This document shows, in pieces, positions 1 through 9,338 of a stretch of DNA of 43,270 nucleotides. How positions within the stretch are numbered: the stretch's first letter is position 1; each line of letters begins with the position of its first letter. The stretch spans positions 1 to 43,270 of the forward strand of contig JAAVFJ010000050.1 of assembly GCA_014800845.1 (NCBI GenBank), read 5' to 3'. The position numbers and the translations under genes are program-made. The DNA is from Bacteroidales bacterium. GTDB taxonomy: Bacteria; Bacteroidota; Bacteroidia; Bacteroidales; Muribaculaceae. The notes beneath the pieces are model-generated. The model saw nothing but the letters and a program-made list of their open reading frames with translations, was not told the origin of the DNA and did no database searches.

Positions 1-180
1 ATTTTGAGAATATTTTTGGATGATTTTTGCGAGTTGAAGAGGGAGCAATGCGGGCATTGCGACCGATGAGACTCGGCGAAAAGCACCAAAAAGATTATTA
101 AAATCATGGCATATAAGTCCAATAATAAAATACTTACATAAATTTAAATAGTTTCTAAGTTTCAGACTGTCTTTCCCATT
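1..180. other. Upstream non-coding edge with short hairpin
   Basis: No gene is supported here. GCAATGC (45-51) and GCATTGC (54-60) form a 7-bp hairpin with a GG loop. One frame is open from base 1 to a stop at 67-69, which could be the tail of a gene cut by the window edge or chance. The rest is AT-rich. TAAGTTTC at 156-163 is one base off the Bacteroidota -7 consensus and could start transcription about 10 nt before the first gene. Confidence 0.4.
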
Positions 181-489
181 ATGACTCAGATTTGTAATAT
201 CACCTTTGTTTGCTCTGAGGCCGACGCAGCCGTGGCGCTCGAATACTTACGTGCTGAAATCATCCCGGCGCTTACGCATGAGAATGCCGAGGGGCTGAGA
301 CTCACCCGCGTGCGCAACGCTGCCGGCGAAGCCGTGAGCTATGCACTTGAGGTGCATTTCCCCGACCTGCACTCCGTGCGCGCCTGGCGCTCTGACTGCA
401 TGCGACCGGCCCTGAACCGGATGAGTGAACAGTGGGGGGAGAGACTGATGTATTTCGACACCATGCTTGAGGTGCTCCCGCTACGCTGA
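181..489 (+). CDS. DUF4286 family protein
   Basis: This 102-residue soluble protein has no signal peptide or membrane segment. It matches the pattern of the small DUF4286 family of Bacteroidota, a compact alpha/beta protein that I recall as commonly encoded next to ruvC. Its stop codon overlaps the ruvC start by one base (TGATG at 487-491), so the two are probably translationally coupled. Its role is unknown. The location suggests, but does not prove, co-expression with Holliday-junction processing. The ATG at 181 is the first start in an open frame after an AT-rich leader, and the reading frame fits the GC-rich third positions of the neighbours. Confidence 0.75.
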   Translation: MTQICNITFVCSEADAAVALEYLRAEIIPALTHENAEGLRLTRVRNAAGEAVSYALEVHFPDLHSVRAWRSDCMRPALNRMSEQWGERLMYFDTMLEVLPLR

Positions 490-1052
490 TGGATTTTGAC
501 CGCATCATATTAGGTATTGACCCCGGCACAAACGTGATGGGCTACGGACTCTTGGGCATAAAGGACAAGAAGCCCCACCTCATCGTGATGGGTGTGATAA
601 AACTCAGCCGCTTCGAGGACCACTACCTGCGCCTGCGCCGCATCTATGAGCGCATCAGCGGCATCGTGGCGCAGCATCTGCCCGACGAGGTGGCTATCGA
701 AGCACCCTTCTTTGGCAAAAATGTGCAGAGCATGCTCAAACTCGGGCGCGCGCAGGGGGTGGCCATGGCCGCGGCTCTTATGCGCGACATACCCATTACG
801 GAATATGCTCCCCTCAGCATAAAGCAGAGCATAACCGGCTCCGGAGGGGCAAGCAAGGAGCAGGTGGCAAACATGCTGAAGCATCTGCTGAAGATTCCGG
901 ACGAGAAGATGCCGGCGCTGCTCGACGCCACCGACGCTCTGGCAGCCGCGCTCACTCATTTCTATGAGACAGGCAAACCCAAAATCGCAGCCGGCCCGAA
1001 GAATTGGGCGGAATTTTTAGCTAAAAACCCGGATAGAATAGTAAAACGATGA
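489..1052 (+). CDS. ruvC: Crossover junction endodeoxyribonuclease RuvC
   Basis: RuvC is the resolvase that cuts Holliday junctions symmetrically, working with RuvAB in homologous recombination. The 187-residue length is normal for the family. The RNase H-like acidic active site is visible: D11 in the GIDPG motif, E71 in IEAPFFGKN, and D146/D149 in LLDATDALA. The loop around residues 86-92 (LGRAQG) is also typical. The start overlaps the upstream DUF4286 stop by one base, and the stop overlaps the next gene by four bases (ATGA at 1049-1052), so these genes form one transcription unit. Identification is secure. Confidence 0.96.
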   Translation: MDFDRIILGIDPGTNVMGYGLLGIKDKKPHLIVMGVIKLSRFEDHYLRLRRIYERISGIVAQHLPDEVAIEAPFFGKNVQSMLKLGRAQGVAMAAALMRDIPITEYAPLSIKQSITGSGGASKEQVANMLKHLLKIPDEKMPALLDATDALAAALTHFYETGKPKIAAGPKNWAEFLAKNPDRIVKR

Positions 1053-2098
1053 GCATTTCTTCAGAATACATACAGTGCATTATCCCTGCCACTCTCACCG
1101 TGAGGGAGGCCCTTGAACGTCTTAATTCGCTGAAAGGTGTGCCGCTGACCCTGCTGGTGGTAGATGAGCAAGAATGTGTGGCAGGCACGCTTACCGACGG
1201 CGACATACGCCGCGGCCTGATAGCCGGTGCCTCGCTCGGCGACAGCGTGGAGCGAGTGATGATGCGCCATTTCCGCCGCCTCTCGCCGGGTGCCGATGCT
1301 GAAGCGATACTCGAGGAGGCGCGCGCCTTAGGCATAGCCCTGCTCCCGGAGGTGGACGCCGAGGGGAGGATTCAGGATGTGATAGATGTGCGCAGGCGCA
1401 GGGCGTTACTCCCCGTCGATTCGGTGCTTATGGCCGGCGGCCGTGGCGAGCGGCTCCGCCCCCTGACGCTGACCACCCCGAAGCCGCTGCTACCGGTGGG
1501 AGAAAAAGCCATCATAGACCATAATGTAGACGCGCTGGCGGAGTGTGGCGTGCGAAATATTTATGTCACGGTCAATTACATGCATGAGCAGATTGAGGCG
1601 CACTTTGCCGCCCGCCACCCGGAGAAGACCACAGTGACCTGCGTGCTGGAGCCCCGACCGCTCGGCACCTTCGGCTCCATCGGACTGATTAAGACGCTTA
1701 AGACTGACGATGTGCTGGTCATGAACTCCGATCTGCTCACCGACCTTGATTTCGCGAAGATGTATCGCCATCACACGGAGAATCATGCCGACCTGACCGT
1801 GGCGGCGGTGCCCTACATTGTCAGTGTGCCCTATGCCATACTTGAGACCGAAAATGGCTGCTGCACCTCTCTACGCGAAAAGCCTACTTACAACTATTTG
1901 GCCAACGCAGGTGTTTATATTGTGAAACGCAGCTTGCTTGAAGAACTTAACGGCGAGGAGCGTGTGGATGCTACTGATTTCATAGAAAATCTGCTGGCAC
2001 GCCCCGGCGCAAAAGTCGTGACATTCCCCATCGAGGGTACATGGATTGACATAGGCTCTCCGTCCGATTACCGCGCGGCTTGCGAGCGCTTTCATTGA
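1049..2098 (+). CDS. CBS-domain sugar nucleotidyltransferase (PtmE-like)
   Basis: The protein has 349 residues. The N-terminal 120 residues form a CBS pair (TLTDGDIRR at 47-55). From 127 there is a sugar-phosphate nucleotidyltransferase domain with the signature [14 protein letters not shown] (127-140), K145 in TPKPLLPVG and NSD at 226-228. CBS plus nucleotidyltransferase is the architecture of PtmE, the glucosamine-1-phosphate guanylyltransferase that feeds GDP-sugar into legionaminic acid synthesis in Campylobacter. A LegB-LegI-LegG-LegF-like set lies 24 kb downstream, which supports this role. A mannose-1-phosphate guanylyltransferase-like role is the main alternative. The gene overlaps ruvC by 4 bp, an odd partner for a sugar enzyme. 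Confidence 0.85.
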   Translation: MSISSEYIQCIIPATLTVREALERLNSLKGVPLTLLVVDEQECVAGTLTDGDIRRGLIAGASLGDSVERVMMRHFRRLSPGADAEAILEEARALGIALLPEVDAEGRIQDVIDVRRRRALLPVDSVLMAGGRGERLRPLTLTTPKPLLPVGEKAIIDHNVDALAECGVRNIYVTVNYMHEQIEAHFAARHPEKTTVTCVLEPRPLGTFGSIGLIKTLKTDDVLVMNSDLLTDLDFAKMYRHHTENHADLTVAAVPYIVSVPYAILETENGCCTSLREKPTYNYLANAGVYIVKRSLLEELNGEERVDATDFIENLLARPGAKVVTFPIEGTWIDIGSPSDYRAACERFH

Positions 2099-2154
2099 CC
2101 CCGGGCCCGGTGGAGCCGGCAGCTTACTTATTGATAGAAATTATACATTGCGTT

Positions 2155-3327
2155 ATGGCAGACTCAAATTTTATAGATTACGTAAAGATACTTTGCCGCT
2201 CGGGCAAAGGTGGCGCCGGTTCGCGCCATTATCATCGCGCTAAATATGTGCCTAAAGGTGGCCCTGACGGCGGTGACGGCGGTCGTGGCGGTCACATAAT
2301 CCTGCGTGGCAACAGAAATCTCTGGACCCTGCTTCACCTGCGCTATCAGCGCCACATCTTCGCCACCGACGGCGAGAGCGGTGGTGCCGGTCGCTCATTT
2401 GGCAAGGATGGCGAGGACAGAATCATTGAGGTGCCCATCGGCACAGCGGTGTTTGATGCCGAGACCGGTGAGTTTCTGGCGGAAATCACACGCGACGGGG
2501 AGGAGATAAAGCTGCTGCGCGGCGGCAAAGGTGGCTTGGGCAACTGGCACTTCGCCACCCCCACCAACCGTGCTCCACGCTATGCGCAGCCCGGACAGCC
2601 GGCCATCGAGAAGTCGGTAGTGCTCGAGCTTAAGCTTCTGGCAGACGTGGGCCTCGTAGGCTTTCCGAATGCCGGCAAGAGCACACTGCTCTCCTCAATC
2701 TCTGCCGCGCGCCCCAAGATAGCCGATTACCCCTTCACCACCATGGAGCCGAGCCTCGGCATCGTGGACTACCGTGGCGGCAAGTCATTTGTCATGGCGG
2801 ACATACCCGGTATCATAGAGGGCGCGAGCGAGGGTAAAGGTCTGGGACTCCGCTTCCTGCGCCACATAGAGCGCAACGCCGTGCTCCTGTTTATGGTACC
2901 GGCTGACAGCTCCGACATACGCAAGGACTACGAGGTACTGCTCAATGAGCTTAAGGAATTCAATCCCGAACTGGCCGACAAGAGCCGTGTGCTCGCCATC
3001 AGCAAGAGCGATATGCTCGACGACGAGCTCCGCGAAGCACTGCAGGCCGAGCTCCCCGAAGGGGTGCCCACGATGTTTATCTCAGCCGTTACAGGCCAGG
3101 GACTTACAGAGCTTAAGGACCTGCTTTGGCGCGAGGTCACCAGCGACGAACGCGACCAGACACTCACCATCACTCACCGTCCGCTCGATGTGCGCCACCG
3201 TGTGCCCGAAGAGGATGAATTTATTTTCCATCAGGAGGACGAGGATGAGAATGAGCGCGAACTGATAACTGATGAGGACTGGAATGACGAATTCTGGGAA
3301 GAGGAATCATCGGTTAATCCTGATTGA
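2155..3327 (+). CDS. obgE: GTPase ObgE/CgtA
   Basis: Obg is an essential GTPase that associates with the large ribosomal subunit and stress responses. The start MADSNF at 2155 is chosen over in-frame upstream codons because it begins the conserved glycine-rich Obg fold (many GG pairs, residues 16-80). The G domain shows G1 GFPNAGKS (169-176), G2 DYPFTT (191-196), G3 DIPGIIEG (216-223), G4 SKSD and G5 SAVTG. The 390-residue product ends in a very acidic tail rich in D and E rather than an OCT domain. It lies 56 nt after the nucleotidyltransferase gene and is probably cotranscribed with it. Confidence 0.95.
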   Translation: MADSNFIDYVKILCRSGKGGAGSRHYHRAKYVPKGGPDGGDGGRGGHIILRGNRNLWTLLHLRYQRHIFATDGESGGAGRSFGKDGEDRIIEVPIGTAVFDAETGEFLAEITRDGEEIKLLRGGKGGLGNWHFATPTNRAPRYAQPGQPAIEKSVVLELKLLADVGLVGFPNAGKSTLLSSISAARPKIADYPFTTMEPSLGIVDYRGGKSFVMADIPGIIEGASEGKGLGLRFLRHIERNAVLLFMVPADSSDIRKDYEVLLNELKEFNPELADKSRVLAISKSDMLDDELREALQAELPEGVPTMFISAVTGQGLTELKDLLWREVTSDERDQTLTITHRPLDVRHRVPEEDEFIFHQEDEDENERELITDEDWNDEFWEEESSVNPD

Positions 3328-3344
3328 CTGCTCTGAAATTAGAA

Positions 3345-3391
3345 TGAACTCATTTGAACTTTTTACGAAAACATAGTTTAAAATGAGTTCA
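3345..3391. repeat. Inverted repeat after obgE
   Basis: TGAACTCATTT (3345-3355) is the exact reverse complement of AAATGAGTTCA (3381-3391), with a 25-nt spacer. It could terminate obgE transcription or bind a regulator of the cvpA-suf promoter just downstream. There is no T-tract after it on the plus strand, so a simple intrinsic terminator is unlikely. Confidence 0.5.
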
Positions 3392-3410
3392 AAAGATAAG
3401 TTGTGTCCCA

Positions 3411-3443
3411 TTGTGTGATTATCAGTGAAATTTATTAATTTTG
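3411..3443 (+). promoter_or_regulatory. Promoter of cvpA-suf operon
   Basis: TTG at 3411-3413 and TAATTTTG at 3436-3443 match the Bacteroidota -33/-7 elements with a 22-nt spacer. The start codon is at 3451, so the predicted transcript would have almost no leader. Confidence 0.7.
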
Positions 3444-3450
3444 CAGTCCG

Positions 3451-4038
3451 ATGGGATACATGCTTATACTCATACTCGTCTTGCTCTATGCCGTGTGGCG
3501 CGGATGGCGCACCGGCCTGGTGCATCAGCTTTCCGGGGTGCTCGGCATAGCGTTCGGCATTGTGTGTGCCCGCATCTTTTGTGACCCCGTAAGTCAGTGG
3601 ATTGTAGCACATTCGCCGAAACTCGCCGAGGGCTTTGCCGCTGAATACCGGTTGCATATCCTGGCATCCGCGCTGATTTTCGCTGGTGTCTATCTTGCTT
3701 TCAAGCTGATAGCCGGTGTGCTGAAGTCGGCCATGTCGGTGCTTCATGTGGGTGTCTTCAACTCCATGGCCGGGGCTGCTTTCTCCCTGCTGAAGTGGGT
3801 GATGATTATGAGCGTGGTCTACAACCTGATACTCGCTCTTTCGCCGCAGGGCACGCTTGCCAACTACTGCGACGACGGCGATGGCAACCTCGTGGAAGTC
3901 GTGATGAGCGCCGCGCCCGCCCTGATGGATACTTGCGGCCCCGATGACCTGGAGCACATGCGCCGCATGGAAGAGGCAAAATCTATATCGAAAAACAAAC
4001 CGAAGCCCCAGGGGCTGACTGCAATATGCTTAGTGTAA
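3451..4038 (+). CDS. CvpA family membrane protein
   Basis: This is a 195-residue inner-membrane protein with about four hydrophobic segments. The first begins at residue 2 ([14 protein letters not shown]) and is followed by the conserved RGWRTGLVHQLSGVLGI stretch typical of the CvpA (colicin V production) family. The family is widespread and its exact role is poorly defined; it has been linked to envelope stress and purine-linked phenotypes in proteobacteria. The 3' end overlaps sufC by 13 bp (4026-4038), so it is cotranscribed with the suf genes. Its position directly before sufC is notable because sufB would be expected there. Confidence 0.85.
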   Translation: MGYMLILILVLLYAVWRGWRTGLVHQLSGVLGIAFGIVCARIFCDPVSQWIVAHSPKLAEGFAAEYRLHILASALIFAGVYLAFKLIAGVLKSAMSVLHVGVFNSMAGAAFSLLKWVMIMSVVYNLILALSPQGTLANYCDDGDGNLVEVVMSAAPALMDTCGPDDLEHMRRMEEAKSISKNKPKPQGLTAICLV

Positions 4039-4790
4039 AAGATTTACATGCCACAATCGATGGCAAAGAGATATTACGCGGCATCAATCTTGATGTTCGC
4101 GCCGGTGAGGTACACGCTATAATGGGCCCCAACGGTTCCGGTAAAAGCACGCTCTCCATGGTGCTTGCCGGCAATCCGGCTTACGAGGTGACCCACGGTG
4201 AGGCTACCTTCGCAGGTAAGAATTTGCTTGAAATGACCCCTGACGTGCGCAGCCACGAGGGTCTGTTTCTCGGCTTCCAGTATCCGGTAGAGATTCCCGG
4301 TGTGTCCATGGTCAACTTCATGCGCGCCGCCATCAACGAGAAGCGTAAATATCTGGGCGAGGAGCCTATCTCCGCCACTGATTTCCTGAAGCTTATGCGC
4401 GAAAAGCGCGCCATAGTGGACCTCGACAGCAAGCTCGCCTCCCGCTCCGTGAACGAGGGTTTCTCAGGCGGTGAGAAGAAGCGCAACGAAATCTTTCAGA
4501 TGGCCATGCTCGAACCTAAGCTCGCCATACTCGACGAAACCGATTCCGGTCTCGACGTGGATGCACTCCGCATCGTGGCCGAAGGTGTCAACAAGCTTCG
4601 CACCCCCGAGAATGCCACTATCGTGATTACTCACTATCAGCGCCTGCTTGACTACATCAAGCCGCAGATTATCCACGTGCTCTACAAGGGTCGCATCATA
4701 AAGACCGCCGGCCCGGAGCTCGCTCTCGAAATCGAGGAACGCGGCTTCGACCACATCATTAAGGAGGCTGAAAACGAAGGCAAGCTATGA
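4026..4790 (+). CDS. sufC: Fe-S cluster assembly ATPase SufC
   Basis: SufC is the ABC-type ATPase of the SUF iron-sulfur scaffold (SufBCD), acting in the cytoplasm without a membrane domain. The 254-residue protein shows Walker A GPNGSGKS (34-41), the Suf-specific signature SGGEKKRNE (147-155) and Walker B LAILDETDSGLD (166-177). The gene overlaps cvpA by 13 bp and sufD by 4 bp (ATGA at 4787-4790). Identification is firm. Its partner sufB is not in this window. Confidence 0.97.
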   Translation: MLSVKDLHATIDGKEILRGINLDVRAGEVHAIMGPNGSGKSTLSMVLAGNPAYEVTHGEATFAGKNLLEMTPDVRSHEGLFLGFQYPVEIPGVSMVNFMRAAINEKRKYLGEEPISATDFLKLMREKRAIVDLDSKLASRSVNEGFSGGEKKRNEIFQMAMLEPKLAILDETDSGLDVDALRIVAEGVNKLRTPENATIVITHYQRLLDYIKPQIIHVLYKGRIIKTAGPELALEIEERGFDHIIKEAENEGKL

Positions 4791-6151
4791 GTGCGCTGAA
4801 TCAATATATAGACCTTTACGTCACCGCCCGCGACCTCATTGATGCCGGCTCCGCTCCGGTAATCAATGCGCGCAGAGCCGAGGCTTTCGAGTGTCTGCAG
4901 AAGGCCGCACTCCCGCGCAAGGGTAGCGAGGATTATGAGCAGACCGACCTCGAGGCTCTGCTTGCCCCAGACTTCGGAATTAATCTGGGTCGCAAGCCGC
5001 TGGAGATAGACCCCTCCCGCACATTCTCCTGCCGCGTGCCCTCCATGAGCACCGCGCTCTTCTTCCTGATGGGCGACACGTTTGCCTCGACAGACCGCTC
5101 CTATAACGGCTTGCCCGAGGGGGTGATAGTCAGCTCGTTGGCAGCGGCTGCCGTAAAGCATCCGGAGCTCGTGAAGAAATATTACGGCGCGCTGGCAAAT
5201 ACGGAAAATCCCCTTGTGGCTCTCAACAATCTGCTCTGTCAGGATGGCTTCTTCCTCTACGTCCCCAAAGGGGTAAAGGTGGAAAAGCCGCTGCAGCTCG
5301 TAAACATACTGCGCCATGAAACCCCCATGATGGCCATCCGCCGTCTGCTCATAGTGCTTGAAGAGGGGGCCGAGGCCAAGCTGCTCTGTTGTGACCACAC
5401 GCAGAACAGCGACACAGATTTCCTGAACCTGCAGACCATTGAGATATTTGCGGCTCCCGGCGCCCGTTTTGATTTCTACGACCTTGAGGAGTCATCAGCC
5501 CGCACTACGCGCCTCAGCTCTCTGTATCTCACTCAGGGGCGCGGCTCCAATGTGCTGCTCGACGGCATCACGCTCTTCAACGGCAACACACGCAATGAGT
5601 ATCGTACCACCTTCACCGAACCCGACGCCGAACTGCATCTGCTCGGCATGGGTATAGAGGATGATACCCGCCGACTCGACAATTACACACTCATTCGCCA
5701 CGATGCCCCGCATTGCCACAGCAATGAGCTGATGAAATATGTAGTGGAGGATGCCGCCACCGGCGCCTTCTCCGGCAGAATATATGTGGCGCCCGGAGCT
5801 GTCAAGACTGAGGCTTACCAGTCAAACCGCAACATGGTGACCTCCGAGGGAGCGCGCATGTATTCCAAGCCTCAGCTCGAAATCTACAACGACGATGTGA
5901 AATGCTCCCACGGCACCGCAGTGGGGCAGATGGATGAGAAGCAGCTCTTCTACATGCAGCAGCGCGGCCTGAGCCTTCCCGTGGCTCACACATTGCTGAA
6001 GCAGGCGTTTATGGCCGATGTAATTGATGCCGTGCGTCTCACTCCGCTCCGTGACCGCCTGCGCATGCTTGTGGATATGCGCTTCGCCTCTGACAATTCA
6101 GAACATGACTGCGCCGCCTGCGCATCATCAATACCTGAGCAAGATGCTTGA
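4787..6151 (+). CDS. sufD: Fe-S cluster assembly protein SufD
   Basis: The 454-residue protein is a SufB/SufD-type beta-helix scaffold. The C-terminal half has the family signature TEAYQSNRNM followed by YSKPQLEIYNDDVKCSHG and VGQMDEKQLFYMQQRG. I assign SufD rather than SufB because of length, the position after sufC, and the absence of an N-terminal cysteine cluster typical of SufB. SufD helps the scaffold take up iron. It overlaps sufC by 4 bp and sufS by 8 bp. Because no sufB is nearby, a hybrid function or a distant sufB must be considered. Confidence 0.9.
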   Translation: MSALNQYIDLYVTARDLIDAGSAPVINARRAEAFECLQKAALPRKGSEDYEQTDLEALLAPDFGINLGRKPLEIDPSRTFSCRVPSMSTALFFLMGDTFASTDRSYNGLPEGVIVSSLAAAAVKHPELVKKYYGALANTENPLVALNNLLCQDGFFLYVPKGVKVEKPLQLVNILRHETPMMAIRRLLIVLEEGAEAKLLCCDHTQNSDTDFLNLQTIEIFAAPGARFDFYDLEESSARTTRLSSLYLTQGRGSNVLLDGITLFNGNTRNEYRTTFTEPDAELHLLGMGIEDDTRRLDNYTLIRHDAPHCHSNELMKYVVEDAATGAFSGRIYVAPGAVKTEAYQSNRNMVTSEGARMYSKPQLEIYNDDVKCSHGTAVGQMDEKQLFYMQQRGLSLPVAHTLLKQAFMADVIDAVRLTPLRDRLRMLVDMRFASDNSEHDCAACASSIPEQDA

Positions 6152-7361
6152 CATCAGTAAAATACGCGAACAATTCCCCATACTGAAACGCACCGTGGCC
6201 GATGGGCGCCCCCTGGTGTATTTGGATAACACGGCCACTTCCCAGACTCCTCACTCCGTGGTGGAGGCGATAGTGGACGGCTATGAGCACACCAAGGCCA
6301 ATGTGCACCGCGGGGTGCACACTCTCTCGCAGGAGGCGACCGACAAGGTGGAGCACACGCGCCGCCGCGTCGCCGCCTACATCAACGCCGCCTCCCACGA
6401 GGAAATCATCTTTACGCGCGGCACCACCGAAGCTATCAACCTCGTGGCAGCAAGTTTCGGAAGCCGTTTCCTCCGCGGTGGCGAGATTATACTGACAGTG
6501 ATGGAGCACCACGCCAACATTGTGCCCTGGCAACTGCTTGCAGAGCGCAACGGACTGGTTATCAAGGTGGTGAACATCAGTGACGCCGGTGCGCTGGATA
6601 TGGAAATGTATCGCGACCTCTTCAGCGACCGCACCGTGACGGCCGCTTTCTGTCATGTCAGCAACGTGCTCGGCACCGTCAACCCCGTCAAGGAGATGGT
6701 GGCTATAGCTCACAGCCACGGCGTGCCCGCGTTGGTAGACGGCGCCCAGGCTTCCCCCCACATGCGCATAGATGTGCAGGAGATAGGTTGCGACTTTTAT
6801 GCTTTCTCCTCCCACAAGATGTACGGCCCCACCGGCGTGGGTGTGCTCTACGGTCGCCGTGAGCTGCTTGAAGAGATGCCCCCTTATCAGGGTGGCGGTG
6901 AGATGATTGGCCACGTGCGTCTGCCCGAAGGCACCACCTTTGCCGCGCTCCCCTTTAAATTTGAGGCCGGCACTCCCGATTATGTCGGTATCGCCGCCTT
7001 CGCCGCAGCACTTGACTTCATGGAGCAGACAGGCATAGAGGCCATCGCGGCCCACGAGCATGAGTTGCTGGAGTATGCCACCGCGCGGCTCATGGAAATC
7101 AAGGGGATGAGAATATTCGGCACCACTGAGGGGAAAGAGCCCGTAATCAGCTTCCTTGTGCGCGACATACACCCTTATGATATGGGCATGCTGCTCGACC
7201 GCCTCGGCATAGCCGTGCGCACGGGCCATCACTGCGCGCAGCCCCTCATGGAGCGTCTCGGAATCCCCGGCACTGTCCGCGCCTCATTTGCTGTCTACAA
7301 CACCCGCGAGGAGGTCGATGAATTTATCAAGGCCGTAACTCGCGTAAGCAACATGTTCTGA
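6144..7361 (+). CDS. sufS: Cysteine desulfurase SufS
   Basis: SufS is a PLP-dependent cysteine desulfurase that supplies persulfide sulfur to the SUF scaffold. The start at 6144 (MLDISKIREQFP) is preferred because an in-frame upstream extension lies wholly inside sufD; the chosen start leaves an 8-bp overlap. The 405-residue length fits the family. The PLP lysine is K225 in SSHKMYGPTG and the catalytic cysteine is C364 in RTGHHCAQP. EHHANIVPW and the HVSNVLGT cofactor region are typical of the SufS/CsdA class. A membrane coiled-coil gene follows after 19 nt. Confidence 0.96.
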   Translation: MLDISKIREQFPILKRTVADGRPLVYLDNTATSQTPHSVVEAIVDGYEHTKANVHRGVHTLSQEATDKVEHTRRRVAAYINAASHEEIIFTRGTTEAINLVAASFGSRFLRGGEIILTVMEHHANIVPWQLLAERNGLVIKVVNISDAGALDMEMYRDLFSDRTVTAAFCHVSNVLGTVNPVKEMVAIAHSHGVPALVDGAQASPHMRIDVQEIGCDFYAFSSHKMYGPTGVGVLYGRRELLEEMPPYQGGGEMIGHVRLPEGTTFAALPFKFEAGTPDYVGIAAFAAALDFMEQTGIEAIAAHEHELLEYATARLMEIKGMRIFGTTEGKEPVISFLVRDIHPYDMGMLLDRLGIAVRTGHHCAQPLMERLGIPGTVRASFAVYNTREEVDEFIKAVTRVSNMF

Positions 7362-7380
7362 CCCTCACGACACTCACGAT

Positions 7381-8313
7381 ATGAATAAGCAACAAAAGAT
7401 AGTCCTGTTCTCCGGCCTCGGAGTAGTTGTAATCCTCATAGTAATTCTCATCAAGCTGCTCGTGGTTGACAGTAGCGGCGAGGCTTCGCGCGACGACGCC
7501 GTGCAGGCGGAGCTCGACTCCCTGCGCGCTGCCAACGAAGCCATGCAGCTTGAAAACCTGCAGCGTTCGCTCGACTCCATACCCGTTATAGAAACCGAGG
7601 GGTTGACTCTGGCCGCTGACCAGGAGGAGCTCCTCGGCAAGTATAACGATGCCCGCGCCCAGATAGAAAAGCTCATGAATGAGGTGAAGAGTGAACGCGC
7701 TGCCAACAAGCGCCTCTCTGCCGAATCGCAGGCTAAAATCCGTCAGCTCGAGGGGCAGATAGGGGAGCTGAAGGCCTACTGCAAGGATCTGCTTCAGCGC
7801 CTCCATGACCTCAACGAGAAGTATGAGCAGCAGGTGCAAATCAACACGCAGCTCAGCGAGCAGAACCGCGTGCTCAGCGAGACCGTGGGTCAGACTCAGG
7901 CCACCAACAAGGAGCTGAGCAACAAGGTGGCTGTGGCCGAGCGCCTCACTTTGACCGGCATTTCTCTGCATGCCTACAACAAGAAGGACAAGACTGAGAA
8001 GAACATAACGAAAGCCCGCAAACTCGGCGTGAGCTTCACCATCACCCCCAACAACACTGCCAAGCCGGGCATGAAGGACTTCTATATCACCATCAAGACC
8101 CCCGAGGGTCAGACACTGACCGGCGGAGGCAGCTTCTCGGCTGAGGGCACCACCCTGCAGGCCACCGCGCGCCGCAGCGTGGAGTATGCCAACGAGGAGC
8201 TCTCTACCTCAGTCTATTGGGATGTCAACACCAGCCTGACGCCGGGCGAATACACCGTGCGTATCTTCACCGACGGCCAGTGTCTCGCTACCCGCAAATT
8301 CTCCATGAAGTAA
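7381..8313 (+). CDS. Membrane-anchored coiled-coil protein, function unknown
   Basis: The 310-residue protein has one N-terminal membrane segment (about residues 6-28). A long coiled coil rich in L, E, Q and K follows (about 40-195), then a C-terminal domain of about 110 residues with beta-rich character (GVSFTITPNN, FYITIKTPEGQTL, GEYTVRIFTDGQ). The topology suggests a single-pass inner-membrane protein with the coil and beta domain in the periplasm. I recognise the type from Bacteroidota genomes but know no assigned role. It follows sufS by 19 nt and probably ends the suf operon, with a hairpin just downstream. A link to Fe-S assembly cannot be inferred. Confidence 0.8.
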   Translation: MNKQQKIVLFSGLGVVVILIVILIKLLVVDSSGEASRDDAVQAELDSLRAANEAMQLENLQRSLDSIPVIETEGLTLAADQEELLGKYNDARAQIEKLMNEVKSERAANKRLSAESQAKIRQLEGQIGELKAYCKDLLQRLHDLNEKYEQQVQINTQLSEQNRVLSETVGQTQATNKELSNKVAVAERLTLTGISLHAYNKKDKTEKNITKARKLGVSFTITPNNTAKPGMKDFYITIKTPEGQTLTGGGSFSAEGTTLQATARRSVEYANEELSTSVYWDVNTSLTPGEYTVRIFTDGQCLATRKFSMK

Positions 8314-8348
8314 AAAGTGGCATAAGATTTTTCCGCTCACAAAAAATG

Positions 8349-8380
8349 AAGCCGGTCCCCTTTCACAAGGAGACCGGCTT
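8349..8380 (+). terminator. Hairpin after the coiled-coil gene
   Basis: AAGCCGGTC (8349-8357) pairs with GACCGGCTT (8372-8380), with an inner CCTT/AAGG pair extending the stem. The plus-strand side lacks a strong T-run, while the minus side has one (AAAAAA on plus just before the stem). It probably ends the suf operon. The remaining sequence to the pyrH start holds nothing else clear. Confidence 0.65.
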
Positions 8381-8574
8381 AACCTTAATCTTAATTTAAT
8401 ACTATGAAAAACACGGTGCAAAATTAGTAAAAAATCCGGTCTCAACAACCAAAATGGAAAAATAGCCTCTGAATTTAACAAGTTTTAACTCACGCTCAGC
8501 CTCCGAGAACGTTGCTTTTCAGCATAAGGAAAGAGTTTTGTGCGTGATTATTTTCATAAGTTGAATTTTTGCAC

Positions 8575-8582
8575 TACCTTTG
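8575..8582 (+). promoter_or_regulatory. pyrH promoter -7 element
   Basis: TACCTTTG matches the TAnnTTTG consensus, 29 nt before the pyrH ATG. No clean TTG lies at the ideal -33 spacing; a T-rich TTTTC at 8551 is the best candidate. Confidence 0.6.
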
Positions 8583-8610
8583 CAAAACAACCCGTGAAAT
8601 AAGACGATCC

Positions 8611-9318
8611 ATGAAATATAACCGTATTCTTCTTAAGCTTTCCGGCGAGTCGCTGGGCGCCGGCAAAGGTACCGGTATCGACACAGAGCGTCTGCAGGCT
8701 TACGCTGAGCAAATCAAAGAGATAGCTCAGGGGGGTGTGCAGATAGGCATAGTAATAGGTGGAGGCAACATCTTCCGTGGTCTCTCGGGTGCCTCCAAAG
8801 GTTTCGACCGCGTGAAGGGGGACCAGATGGGTATGCTCGCCACAGTGATAAATTCGCTGGCGCTCTCAAGCGCTCTAGAGGCTATCGGCCAGCCCACCCG
8901 CGTGCTTACAGCCATAGACATGCACCCGATAGGGGAGCACTACAGCAAGTGGCGCGCCATAGAGGCTATGAAGCAGGGAAAGGTGGCAATCATCTCCTGC
9001 GGCACCGGCAACCCCTTCTTCACCACCGACACCGGCTCCGCTCTGCGTGCCGTGGAGATTGAGGCCGACGTTATGCTTAAGGGCACCCGTGTGGATGGAG
9101 TCTACACTGCCGACCCCGAGAAGGATCCCACTGCTACCCGCTTCTCTGAAATCAGCTACGATGAGGTGCTCTCACGTGGCCTGAAGGTGATGGACCTCAC
9201 TGCCACAGCGCTCTGTAAGGAGAACGGTATGCCGATCTACGTATTTAATATGGATGTGCCCGGCAACCTCGCGAAAATGATGAATGGCGAGGAAATCGGC
9301 ACCCTTGTACACCCGTGA
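8611..9318 (+). CDS. pyrH: UMP kinase
   Basis: PyrH phosphorylates UMP to UDP in pyrimidine nucleotide synthesis. Bacterial enzymes are hexameric members of the amino-acid kinase fold. The start at 8611 ([15 protein letters not shown]) is chosen because the predicted -7 element lies at 8575-8582, so an upstream in-frame start would precede transcription. The 235-residue product shows KLSGESLG at the N-terminus, GGGNIFRG, a [16 protein letters not shown] helix and [12 protein letters not shown], all typical of UMP kinase. frr follows closely, the common bacterial order pyrH-frr. Confidence 0.96.
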   Translation: MKYNRILLKLSGESLGAGKGTGIDTERLQAYAEQIKEIAQGGVQIGIVIGGGNIFRGLSGASKGFDRVKGDQMGMLATVINSLALSSALEAIGQPTRVLTAIDMHPIGEHYSKWRAIEAMKQGKVAIISCGTGNPFFTTDTGSALRAVEIEADVMLKGTRVDGVYTADPEKDPTATRFSEISYDEVLSRGLKVMDLTATALCKENGMPIYVFNMDVPGNLAKMMNGEEIGTLVHP

Positions 9319-9338
9319 TAATAAAATCAAATAACAAT

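Noticed and set aside
24..104. Short open frame at the left edge (EEGAMRALRPMRLGEKH)
   Set aside because: It is short, has no upstream signals, and its sequence is partly set by the local hairpin; it cannot be supported as a gene.
6039..7232. 397-codon open frame antisense to sufD/sufS
   Set aside because: It is a shadow of strong conserved genes with matching codon bias on the plus strand; its translation is rich in H, G and V without domain features.
9315..9338. GTG start for frr overlapping the pyrH stop
   Set aside because: It would add eight residues not typical of the family; the ATG at 9339 gives the standard RRF length.
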